64,000 nucleotides of DNA from Nothophaeocryptopus gaeumannii (lineage: Eukaryota; Ascomycota; Dothideomycetes; Mycosphaerellales; Mycosphaerellaceae): NCBI GenBank assembly GCA_031771865.1, contig JASISA010000025.1, positions 3,348,001 through 3,412,000 of the forward strand. Reading direction: 5' to 3'. The first letter of the stretch is position 1, and each line of letters opens with the position of its first letter. Positions 41,502 to 50,730 of this stretch are shown here, piece after piece. The notes under the pieces were generated by a model, which was given only the letters and a program-made list of their open reading frames with translations, did not search any database and had not been told where the DNA came from. Made by a program: the position numbers and the translations under genes.

Positions 41502-44500
41502 ATGCGGTTCGCGAAGCCCAGCTGGCTAATACACGGCGGCGAGAAGAAGGATCACGAGGTATACAGCTGTCATATCTCGCCAGATGGCTCGCGCCTAGCA
41601 ACAGCGGCAGGCGACGGCCATGTGCGCATCTGGTCGACCGAAGCGATCCTCAATGCATCAAATCCTGCCTATACGAAGCCGAAGCAACTCGCGTCTCTCT
41701 CGTACCACTCCGGCACAGTACATTCAGTACGCTTTAGCCCGAATGGCAAATACCTGGCATCTGGCGCAGACGACAAGATAGTATGTGTCTACACGCTAGA
41801 CCCAGGGCCCCCGGCGCATGCGACCTTCGGTAGCAACGAAGTTCCACCCGTCGAGAATTGGCGCATATTCAGGAGGTTGATTGGGCATGACAATGATGTA
41901 CAAGATCTAGGGTGGAGCTGCGACAGCTCGATACTGGTGTCGGTGGGACTGGACAGCAAAGTCGTAGTTTGGTCAGGAAGCACCTTCGAGAAGCTCAAGA
42001 CCCTGGCGCAACACCAGTCGCACGTCAAAGGGATAACGTTTGATCCAGCGAACAAGTACTTTGCGACTGCGAGCGACGATCGGAGCATCAAGATCTACCG
42101 CTTCACCTCTCCGCCTCCGAATGCGACCGCGTACGATCAAACGAGCAACTTCACCCTCGAGACGACTGTAACAGCACCTTTCAGCACTTCGCCTTTGACC
42201 ACCTACTTCCGGAGATGCTCGTGGAGTCCTGAAGGAGCACACATTGCAGCCGCGAATGCTGTAAATGGACCGGTGAGCTCAGTCGCTATCGTCAACCGAG
42301 GGAGCTGGGACAGTGAGATAAACCTGATTGGACACGAGGGGCCTGTTGAGGTCTGCGCATTCTCTCCCCGGCTGTTCTGTAAAGATCCAGTACCGGAGGT
42401 AATACCCAAAGACTACGTTCCGCCAGGAGCAGTGACAGTCGTGGCATGCGCAGGACAGGACAAGACCCTCAGTGTCTGGAATACAAGCTTTCCAAGGCCA
42501 TTCGTGACGACGAGTGAGCTATGCGCGAAGTCCATTAGCGACCTTGCGTGGGACCCAAGCGGCGAGACACTCTTCATGACATCCTTAGATGGCACCATTG
42601 CTGCGCTTGTGTTCGAAAAAGGCGAGCTTGGGTACCCAGCAGCGGGTGTAGAGTACGAGAAGGCGCTAGCTAGGTACGGAGCCGGGAGAAGGGTCGGTAT
42701 CGTCGAAAACACCGACGCGCTTCGGCTGGAAGACCAGAGCAAAGGAGCGGAGATGAATCGCGTGGCAGGGCGTATGGGTGATTTGATGGGTGACGGATTA
42801 GCCACAGCGGGCGCTCTCCCGAACGGAGATGCGACAGCGAAGGTCGCGACGAACGGGGCGACCACAAATGGAACGGCCGCTGAATCCACACCAGCCCAGG
42901 CGCCGCCCAAAGAGCCTCACGTCGAACGCCTGGAGAAGCTGAAGCAGCGAGTGACGATAACGAAAGATGGCAAAAAGCGTGTTGCGCCGCTCTTGCTTTC
43001 GTCCTCCAACCAAGGCGAATCGAATCTGCCTAAGCCGCAGCTTCAAGCAGCTGTGCGGCAAGGCGGTGCTGTGTCAGATGAGCCAGCTAAGATTATCGAC
43101 CTCAGCAAACCATATGATGGATTACCGAAAGGCGGACTAGCGAGTCTATTACTGGGCAACAAACGGAAATATGCCGAGATGGCTGATGACGACGGCGAGA
43201 GTCGGCGGAATGAGAAACGAGTTCAAGCGGTCCAGCAGACTGGCGCCACCCCTGTTGTTCATAACACGGAGAACGGATTGGTGCCGGCAAGCGCAGCCAC
43301 ATCTTCCAAGAAGCCCGCCGACATACCAGATGTGCTGCGACCTGCGATAGTCAATCCGAGCATGAGTGTCAGTCAGGTCCGATTGGCCGTGCCTCTGATC
43401 AGGAGTGTCATTCTGCGGCCTCTGGACACGAGCAAGCTGAGCACAGAAGGCGACCAACAATCGAATGGGGCTGAGAACCCAGACTCGGACTCAAACTTGG
43501 TCTTTGAAGCGCGCAATGCATCCGGACCATCAAGAACGGGACGAGCCCAAGATAAAGAGCCGACCCGGATAACGCTCGCCCGACGAAATCAGACGCTCTG
43601 GCAGGACTTCTTGCCTAAAGCCGCTCTCCTCGTCACCGGAAATCGAAACTTCTGGGCAGCATCTTGCGAAGACGGCAGTCTGCATGTATGGACACCAGCT
43701 GGGCGCAGACTCATGAGCGCTTTGGTACTGGAGGCCCAACCCGTAATATTAGATTGCCGAGGCTGGTGGTTGCTGGCAGTCACCGCTGTAGGGCAATGCT
43801 ACGTGTGGAATATCAAGACCATGAGCGCGCCTCATGCACCTGTTCACCTTGCGCCTGTCCTCGACATGGCCGCGCAATCGCAGCAGGGCCATTTGACAGC
43901 TGGACCTAGTCTGATGTTCGCGCGATTGAACAGCCAAGGGCGCATCATAGTCGCAATGTCGAACGGCGACGGCTTTGCTTACAATCCCATGATGTACTGC
44001 TGGCAGCGTCTCAGCGAGTCTTGGTGGGCTGTGGGGAGCCAGTACTGGAATACAACGGATACGAGTGTTTCGACTGTCACTTCATCCACGAAAGCCGGCG
44101 CATCGAAGACAGAAGACAAAGATACTTTCCTGGACGAGATCAATCCGGAAAACATCTCTGCCGGCATCGTACCATTGCTCGAACGAAACACGACGTCACA
44201 ATCTCTCCTGAAAGGGCGAGCCTACTTCCTCCAAAGACTGGTCAAACAGCTGCTCTCGGCAGAAGGCTTCGAAGGCTTCGAATCGTCCGTCTCAATCGCG
44301 CATCTGGAAAACCGAATCGCAGCTGCGCAAACGCTCGGCGCGAAAGACGAGTTCCGTGTCTATCTCATCATGTATGCGAAACGAATCGGCGCTGAAGGGC
44401 TACGAGGGAAAGTCGATGAGCTTCTCAAGGGCCTCATGGGTCACATCTTCGTCGAAGAAGATGGTGATGGTAGTGCTGATGCAGGCATTGAATGGAGTAG

Positions 44501-44672
44501 CAGTGATGAGATCGTCGGCTGGAAACGAGAGGACTTGCTGAAGGAGATCGTGATGGTGCTGGGTAAACATCGCGACCTACAGAGGATCACAGTGCCGTAT
44601 GCGAGGTATCTGGGTGTTGTGGACGGGATAGGTGATGGTGTAAATGGGACTGCTATGATTACGGATGGGTAG
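41502..44672 (+). CDS. HIR1: HIR1, histone transcription regulator (HIRA homologue)
   Basis: Intronless, 1056 residues, start MRFAKPSWLIHGGEKKDHEV, which is the conserved HIR1 opening. Up to seven WD40 repeats follow in the first half, for example YSCHISPDGSRLATAAGDGH with VRIWSTEA, then VRFSPNGKYLASGADDKI and LGWSCDSSILVSVGLDSKVV. A linker with the B-domain region follows (HVERLEKLKQRVTITKDGKK) and a C-terminal Hira domain that includes FWAASCEDGSLHVWTPAGRR. HIR1 acts in the nucleus with HIR2, HIR3 and HPC2 as a replication-independent H3-H4 chaperone and in repression of histone genes. Length and order match fungal orthologues; no damage is seen. Confidence 0.95.
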   Translation: MRFAKPSWLIHGGEKKDHEVYSCHISPDGSRLATAAGDGHVRIWSTEAILNASNPAYTKPKQLASLSYHSGTVHSVRFSPNGKYLASGADDKIVCVYTLDPGPPAHATFGSNEVPPVENWRIFRRLIGHDNDVQDLGWSCDSSILVSVGLDSKVVVWSGSTFEKLKTLAQHQSHVKGITFDPANKYFATASDDRSIKIYRFTSPPPNATAYDQTSNFTLETTVTAPFSTSPLTTYFRRCSWSPEGAHIAAANAVNGPVSSVAIVNRGSWDSEINLIGHEGPVEVCAFSPRLFCKDPVPEVIPKDYVPPGAVTVVACAGQDKTLSVWNTSFPRPFVTTSELCAKSISDLAWDPSGETLFMTSLDGTIAALVFEKGELGYPAAGVEYEKALARYGAGRRVGIVENTDALRLEDQSKGAEMNRVAGRMGDLMGDGLATAGALPNGDATAKVATNGATTNGTAAESTPAQAPPKEPHVERLEKLKQRVTITKDGKKRVAPLLLSSSNQGESNLPKPQLQAAVRQGGAVSDEPAKIIDLSKPYDGLPKGGLASLLLGNKRKYAEMADDDGESRRNEKRVQAVQQTGATPVVHNTENGLVPASAATSSKKPADIPDVLRPAIVNPSMSVSQVRLAVPLIRSVILRPLDTSKLSTEGDQQSNGAENPDSDSNLVFEARNASGPSRTGRAQDKEPTRITLARRNQTLWQDFLPKAALLVTGNRNFWAASCEDGSLHVWTPAGRRLMSALVLEAQPVILDCRGWWLLAVTAVGQCYVWNIKTMSAPHAPVHLAPVLDMAAQSQQGHLTAGPSLMFARLNSQGRIIVAMSNGDGFAYNPMMYCWQRLSESWWAVGSQYWNTTDTSVSTVTSSTKAGASKTEDKDTFLDEINPENISAGIVPLLERNTTSQSLLKGRAYFLQRLVKQLLSAEGFEGFESSVSIAHLENRIAAAQTLGAKDEFRVYLIMYAKRIGAEGLRGKVDELLKGLMGHIFVEEDGDGSADAGIEWSSSDEIVGWKREDLLKEIVMVLGKHRDLQRITVPYARYLGVVDGIGDGVNGTAMITDG

Positions 44673-45208
44673 TGAAGCGGTATGTGAGTGTGTACTGATA
44701 CTGTAACTCTCTTTCTGTTCATAGAGAACGGAGCACAGGAAGCGAGGCGCTGAGGGAGTTCATGCGTGCATGCAAGCTGCGTCGCGGCTCGGCAAGTTGC
44801 TGCCTGCACGGACTATCCAAGCTTGCGCTTTCAACTTCAGCTCATCACTCCAGACCAGCATGACTACATTCATAATTCTGCCAACCACAGCAACACTGCT
44901 GACTTGCGACAACAACAACATCAACACTGCAAGATGGCGCATAGCAAGAAGAAGCGCACAGGCACGGTCCAGCCAGGCCCCTGTCATAGGGGAAGCTGCG
45001 GTCGAGGCGGCCTCGACGAACTCTGAACCGATCATCTCGATCAATGAAGGCGAGACCGACGATGTCGTCGATCCGAACTCCGATCCAGGAGCAATGCCTC
45101 CAGGCCGCTCACGTACAATCGAGACTGAAATCCTCCGTGCCTCAGGCATCCAAATCCTTCAGCTTCAACTTCGCTTCACATCTCAATCTCACCTTCTCAC
45201 CAACAACA
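44673..45208. other. intergenic, possible short coding remnants
   Basis: About 540 bp. A leader-like stretch of CAACAA repeats precedes ATG 44934, which opens MAHSKKKRTGTVQPGPCHRG, but this stops at 45024-45026 and shifts frame relative to the following acidic stretch (SEPIISINEGETDDVVDPNS). The evidence for a gene here is weak. Confidence 0.35.
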
Positions 45209-45496
45209 ATGATCATGGTCAACCACGGCATCTCAACCGCCTGCGCAGTTTGCAAACAAAGGCGCAAGAAGTGTGATGAGGCACGTCCATATTGTGGAAG
45301 ATGCGTCAAATCATGCCGCGAATGCCTGGGCTACCCAGACGCTGGTGATCGTCAATTCGTCAAGTATGCGGCATCTGCGCAGCCAAGATTGCCTAGAATG
45401 GACTCTGGTCGACCGTCGCCTTTGAAAGATGAAGACCGCCATCCGCCTGAAACTTGGCTCTGGGCATTCATACACTGTCGTCCTCTTTGCGCCTGA
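45209..45496 (+). CDS. orphan Zn2Cys6 zinc-cluster ORF, probably truncated
   Basis: 95 residues from ATG 45209 (another ATG at 45215). The cluster is CAVCKQRRKKCDEARPYC followed by GRCVKSCREC, with the C-x2-C-x6-C-x6-C-x2-C-x6-C spacing of fungal GAL4-type DNA-binding domains. After the cluster only about 60 residues follow before a stop at 45494-45496, whereas such regulators are usually 400 residues or more. A possible intron (donor GTATGC near 45366, acceptor CACGCAG near 45516) removes the stop, but the new frame ends soon. It lies 280 bp upstream of the MFS transporter, so it could be a pathway regulator fragment. No activation or middle-homology region is seen. Confidence 0.55.
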   Translation: MIMVNHGISTACAVCKQRRKKCDEARPYCGRCVKSCRECLGYPDAGDRQFVKYAASAQPRLPRMDSGRPSPLKDEDRHPPETWLWAFIHCRPLCA

Positions 45497-45777
45497 CATT
45501 ACTAACCGGCACGCAGCAAGCCTCTCCAGACGTGGACTCTGCAGCAATCTCAGAAGGGTACGCTCTTCTTTTGGCCGGAATGCTGCTTCAGCCATCATCG
45601 TAATGCAGTTGCTGTTGCTCAGACATGAGTAAAGTGAAGCCTGCCTGCTGTATGCGTTTAGCGTTGCACACGCATGGTCCGAGCGTCCTTCTAAGATGAA
45701 GGTAGGGCGTTGTACGGCCATCTGTATTTGAATGCGTCGGCCTCAGTGCTACGAAGCGCGCCTCAATCATCTCCGAC

Positions 45778-47488
45778 ATGGCCAATGTCTTGCGGCAGTC
45801 GCCTTTCGGACAATGTGTTGGACTGCTTTCCGGCCACCGGTGGATGAGATATCCCGAAGAACGGCCAGACTTCCTCGTACCGTCAAAGCTGTACACAACA
45901 CCTGTGACGAAGTCGGACATCAATGCGGTTCCTGGAGATGGCGGAACCAGTACAGCAGCACTTGAAGCAAGTTCCGGCCAGTTAGACGAGACTGAGGAAG
46001 ACGCTGCCCAGAAACAAGAGGCCATCATCATCGACTGGCACTCCGACCAAGATCCGGCAAATCCACAAAATTGGAGCAGCGGCAAGAAGAGCTGGGTAGC
46101 CTTTGTCATCGTATTTTACACCTTCGGGACCTACCTTGGCTCCTCCGGTACAGCGCTAGCGTTCCTGATGTCGTCGAAATCCTCGGTGTCAGCCACGTTG
46201 CTGCCTCTCTCGGGCTTGCCCTGTACGTTGTCGGCTACAGAGTAGGACCTCTCATCCTCTCACCGTTATCCGAAATAACAGCAGTCGGACGGAACCCGCC
46301 ATATCTCATCAGCTTCACCATCTTCGTCATTCTGTGCGTGCCGACAGCACTCGTTGACAACTTCGCCGGGCTACTGGTCCTTCGTCTGCTGCTAGGGTTC
46401 TTCTGTTCTCCCTCTTTGGCCACCGGCGGAGCAAGCATGGGCGATATATTCAGTGCAGAGCACATGCCCTACGCAATCGCACTCTGGAGCGGTGTCGCAA
46501 CACTAGGCCCAGCCCTCGGTCCTATCGTGGGGTCTCTCGCTGTCCAAGCTGAGAACTGGCGTTGGTCGAGCTGGGAGCTTCTCTGGCTTTGCGGACCAAT
46601 TTGGATCTTGATGTTGTTCACTCTCCCTGAGACATCATCGGATCTAATACTACTACAGCGAGCTCGATGGCTGAGGAGAGCGACAGGCCGGAAGGACACA
46701 TTCGCACGCTGTGAGCTTCGACAGGCGGAATACAGTCCTCGTATGATCGCGTTCGATGCTCTGTTCAAGCCGGTCGAGATCAATCTCAAAGATCCTGCAG
46801 TGCTGTTCTCGACACTTTATATGGTGCTGCTGTATGGGACGTACTACTCGTTTTCCGAGTCCTTCCCGATTGTCTATGGAGGAGGATATGGATGGGGCTT
46901 AGGGGTTCAGAGCCTGGCATTTCTGGGTGTTCTGGCCGGAAACGCCATCGCGGTGATCGGACATTGCGCCTACTTCCCTTTCATCGGAGACAAGAGGATT
47001 GCTGCAATCCAGGCCGAGAAGGGCGGCGTTCCGATCGAGGCTCTTCTGACACCGGGATTGTTCGCGACTTTCCTGCTTCCTGCCGGGCTGTTCATTTTTG
47101 GTAAGTTGGCATCGACATGCCATGCAGAGTGTATTAGCTGACACGAGAGACAGCATGGACAGCTGGTACCTCCATCAACTGGTTTCCCAGCATTCTAGAA
47201 GTCGCCATATCCAACATCGGCGTGTATGTCCTCGTTCAGAGCATCTTCATGTATCTGGCTTTCGCTTATCCGACATACTCCGGCTCACTCTTTGCTGCCA
47301 ATGCATTTGCGAGAAGCTCTTTCGCTGCTGCGGCCGTGCTCTTCTCCACGCCGATGTTTCGCAGACTTGAGATTGGAGGCGGCGTCAGTTCGCTCGGTGG
47401 TCTGGCGGTGGTGTGTTGCTTTGGGATATATGGGATGTATTTCTATGATCCTACGCTGAGGAAGAGGAGTAAGTTTGCGACATCATGA
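45778..47488 (+). CDS. MFS multidrug-type transporter (DHA1-like) with single-base frame break
   Basis: Starts at ATG 45778 (MANVLRQSPFGQCVGLLSGH). A 53-nt intron at 47101-47153 (donor GTAAGT, acceptor GAGACAG) splits an Ala codon; the last exon ends at 47488. The transporter body is clear: SVPDVVEILGVSHVAASLGL, VGPLILSPLSEITAVGRNPP, GFFCSPSLATGGASMGDIF and the C-terminal TM pair after SINWFPSILEVAISN. The frame changes from that of MANVL to that of VPDVV at about 46,150-46,165, inside GGTACAGCGCTAGCG, where the first frame gives FGTYLGSSGTALAFL and the second resumes at SVPDVV. No GT-AG intron fits the gap, so one base has been lost or was miscalled. DHA1-type exporters of this group move drugs or small organic compounds by proton antiport. 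Substrate unknown. Confidence 0.75.
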
Positions 47489-47720
47489 GGAGCTCGAACG
47501 CCTCTTCGATGGCTGTGATACGGAGTGGACAGATGGGAGCAGAGTTGTACGATTGGGGTGTAGAGAGGCAGAACCTCAACTTTGGCGGTGCTCAACGTCC
47601 ATTAGCTAGCGTGAAGCACATGCTGTCCAATCAGAAGACAGTTCAATCTCCACCATACTCTCCATGAGGTGACGCTTCTCTGTCAACTTCCTGCGACATT
47701 TCAACACACTTCATTGCAAC

Positions 47721-48435
47721 ATGACTCCAATTCATCTCGACCAGCCCTTTCGACTCTTCAATCTCCCCAGAGAACTTCGTGATCAGATCTACTCGCTCCT
47801 CACTGTCGAGATTGGCTTTAGACAAGAAGTGAACACCAATGGAGTCACTCAGAGTCAAGGCGCAGGATTCCATTTGGAGAACGTACCTATTCCTGCTGTC
47901 TTGTTAGCCAACCGCAGATTGGCTTTTGAATATTCAGAGGAGCTCTTCGGAAAACGCATCCTGGTCATAGAGGACAAAACGCACTATGGCCTCCACGCGA
48001 ACGCCAACACAATACCAGCAAGCTTCGAGAAGGATCAAGGAATGCACCGTTTTCCAGCACTTCTTTCTACGGAATCCGCAGACGCATGGCGAAACCCGCA
48101 TATCACGTCCGTTTATCAAGTTTAATTCACTCCACAATTTTGGCAGCTGCTTTATCCCAGGTTTGCCCTCATCTGTCGAATCTGTGCACCTCATTCTGAC
48201 CTTCGGACATTCCCCGCCTTCTCCTGGAGAGACTGTAGATTTTCGAGATCCAAGCACCTTATTTTGTCGGCCTCAGCTGGAACACATCAGAAATTTGACA
48301 GAAATCCCTAAGATGGAGCAGTTGAGCACTCAACGGTCGCTTGATTCATCTGACCGCCGCCTTCTCTGGAATCGACAACGTGGCTGGAGAATGCAGGAAT
48401 GGAGGGACTATTTTGAGAGTCAGATCAATGGATAA
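47721..48435 (+). CDS. F-box-like protein with single-base frame break
   Basis: ATG 47721 opens MTPIHLDQPFRLFNLPREL, with the LPRELRDQIYSLLTVEIG motif of the fungal F-box-like group. The next 100 residues fit that family (AVLLANRRLAFEYSEELF, THYGLHANANTIPASF). At about 48,040 the frame is lost: the first frame runs on to a stop at 48123-48125, while the family-like continuation ECTVFQHFFLRNPQTHGETR is in the +1 frame and runs to 48435. One extra base in CAAGGAATG would explain it. The C-terminal part ends with QRGWRMQEWRDYFESQING. The product may be a truncated 134-residue protein, or an intact one if this is an assembly error. Confidence 0.6.
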
Positions 48436-49040
48436 TCTTGTGTTAATAGGTGCGAAGCTGACGAATGGTCTTTGTGGGCTCCGGTGATCTCGAAGGAAAA
48501 TTTTCCTTGCCATCAACTGAGCGCGCCCTAGATGTCTAGCCACTGATGGCCAAACAAGAGGGTGGATGAATTGTTGCTCTCTTTGTTGCACGCGTCACCA
48601 TCGCCGCCTCTTCGTGGACTGTTCACCGTGCGAGGGCAGGGAACAGCCGCGGAGCTGGATTTGACTAGGATGCTTTGACTTGTTCTCTGTTCTAGGGTAC
48701 TGTCTTTGCCGGACAACACTTCACATTTTGCATGGCAGTTGCGGGTCGGCTGTATGAACATTCGTCCTATGGAGTTGGCGGAAATACATATCATGGAGGG
48801 CTTTTGTCAGTTCGCGCTAAATTCGCGACCACGATATTCATAAGGCGGTCCATCTTGGTCGGAGCTCAAGATCGAATGTTCGCTGTCGCTCTTCATACAC
48901 GTTATTGCTAGACCGACTTCCTCCTCAGATAGAGCCATTGACGCTAACAGCTCTTCGCGTCATCCGTTGCAGCCGACGCGTTCCATACAGTCAGTGCTTC
49001 ACAATTCGACAGTTTCTAGGCATTTCTTTCCAATTCAAAC
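48436..49040. other. intergenic
   Basis: About 600 bp with no ORF of interest; the reverse ORF 48528-48794 lacks a domain. Confidence 0.45.
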
Positions 49041-49690
49041 ATGCACAGCCGCATCCAAGGAGACGATCTGCTCGAGCTGGTGTCCACCATCCTCAATGGC
49101 TCCGCCGACCTGAACAAATTTCTGGCCAAGCGTGGACTTCCACGGCCCTCCTTCACAGCTCCCGCGCCTAGCATTGAGCTCGATCCCGAAAATGCGTCCT
49201 ACTCGATGCTAAAGGCGCGATCATTGAAGCTGCCGAGTAGCTCATACGACTTGTCCGTGGCCCTCGCGACACCCTCATCACCCTGAGCTTCGAGAACTGC
49301 GCCACAGCATCAACGCAGGTTGCGCTCAAGTACAAGTTCGCAACTCATATTCCACTCGACGGTACCACGACGTATGTTGCTATTGCTGCATCAGTCGGGA
49401 AGAAGGAAGTAACGCGCGCTCTCGTGGAGCGAATCATTCAGCACACCGCATCGTTTGGGCTGTTCGATGCTCGGCCTGGAGGTCTGGTGGCACGCAATGC
49501 GACTTCGGCTCTGCTTGTCACCGATCCGGATCTGGAAGCTTGGATGAACTTGAGTACTACAATCGCTTACCCGGCTGGAGCTTCTGTACCAGGTGCTATA
49601 GAGAAGTAGGGCTACAGCATGGAGAGCGACGAATCCGGCTATGGAGTCTCCATTGGCCGAGAGGTCGAGAGAGAATGTAGGATGCAGTAA
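49041..49690 (+). pseudogene. N-terminal relic of a fungal O-methyltransferase
   Basis: ATG 49041 opens MHSRIQGDDLLELVSTILNG and LNKFLAKRGLPRPSF, the dimerisation region of fungal O-methyltransferases. Frame one ends at 49284-49286; one base shift at about 49,260-49,270 is needed for the continuation LITLSFENCATASTQVALKY, TYVAIAASVGKKE, HTASFGLFDARPGGLVARNA and TSALLVTDPDLEAWMNLS. A TAG at 49607-49609 falls just before GYSMESDESGYGVSIG, and the frame stops at 49690 at a sequence containing GTAAGT. The SAM-binding Rossmann domain (about 200 residues) is absent. A frameshift, a nonsense codon and loss of the catalytic half make it dead. In many fungi this family works in secondary-metabolite pathways. 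Confidence 0.8.
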
Positions 49691-50730
49691 GTACAACACT
49701 ACCCCACCCGTGACAAAATAGGAGTTTTTGTGAAAATTATTGAGATGGTACTGACTGACACCCTCGGAATAATCGCGATCGAGATCTCCTGATGTCAATA
49801 ATGAACCTCAACGGTCGTGAGCGCACACTCTCGGCTTTTTGAAGAATTGTGCAGTGCCTGTTCGCCGGCACTTCGGGTTGCAGAAGGTTCATCGTCCGAA
49901 ACAAGGGGAACTTTTTTTTCTGGTTGAGATCAGATCACTTTCTCAGATGTACCACAGTGGAAGGATGATGAGGTCGTCACGGTGAATGGGAATTGACCCC
50001 CGGGGGTGGAAGTGGAATGGAATGGATTGGGGTGTGAGCAGATCGATCGATGAGATGAAGGTCAGAAGATTTGTCTGCGACTTCGCGATCCGTGGAGATG
50101 ATGATGATGATGATGATGATGATGTGAGGGTCATTGTCTGGGAAGTGCGATAGGCAATGTTTGGTTGCATCATGAGCATCATGAGCATTATTGAGAGGGC
50201 CATCGTTGACCGAAAGTTACGGCTAAGCTATGGAAAAGGGGAAAACTTTGGGCCCCCTCCTGGAAGAAAAAAAGAGATCTGCATTCCGAGGGCTCGATAA
50301 TGTGTGTCTCGAACTGAACAGATGACTCGTTGCGTTGGCAAATTATACGTACCATCTTCTGAAGGAAAATTGACAGTTGACATTCTAGCTTGCCTCTCTC
50401 TGCTTTGAGCTGGGTTGAAACTGCGTAAATGTTCAATGAAATAACGATCACGGCCGTTTAAAGTTCCACTTCCAGTGCCGAAGTGACCAATCCGTTTGAC
50501 CCGGCTGAGAGACACTCTCATCACGGTTACCATAGCCATGGGCTCAGAGACCCTTTTGAAATGTCTTAAACCGGAGCATAGCGGAGGAAGAAATAAGACG
50601 TTTTATCAATTACTAGTCCCTAGAATCAATCTATCTCTCAAATTGCCTTTCCCATCTACTACTACCAGAAGTAGTTTTTTGCAATGCAAAGGTTCCCATG
50701 TCCCAGCACATAGCCTCCTGACATCGTACA
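49691..50730. other. intergenic with microsatellite
   Basis: About 1 kb. It includes a GAT/ATG microsatellite (50097-50124) and no convincing ORF; 50188-50451 on the reverse strand is unremarkable. Confidence 0.5.
50097..50124. repeat. trinucleotide microsatellite, about nine GAT/ATG units
   Basis: An uninterrupted GATGATGAT run of about 28 bp in intergenic DNA between the O-methyltransferase relic and the AflR-like gene. Likely length-polymorphic. Confidence 0.9.

Noticed and set aside
44934..45160. Possible small gene starting MAHSKKKRTG with an acidic continuation one base out of frame
   Set aside because: The two pieces are both low-complexity and the joint would need a frame correction; nothing ties them to a known family.
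50097..50124. GAT microsatellite as a possible coding poly-Asp tract
   Set aside because: It sits in an intergenic region with no long ORF across it, so it was kept only as a simple repeat.
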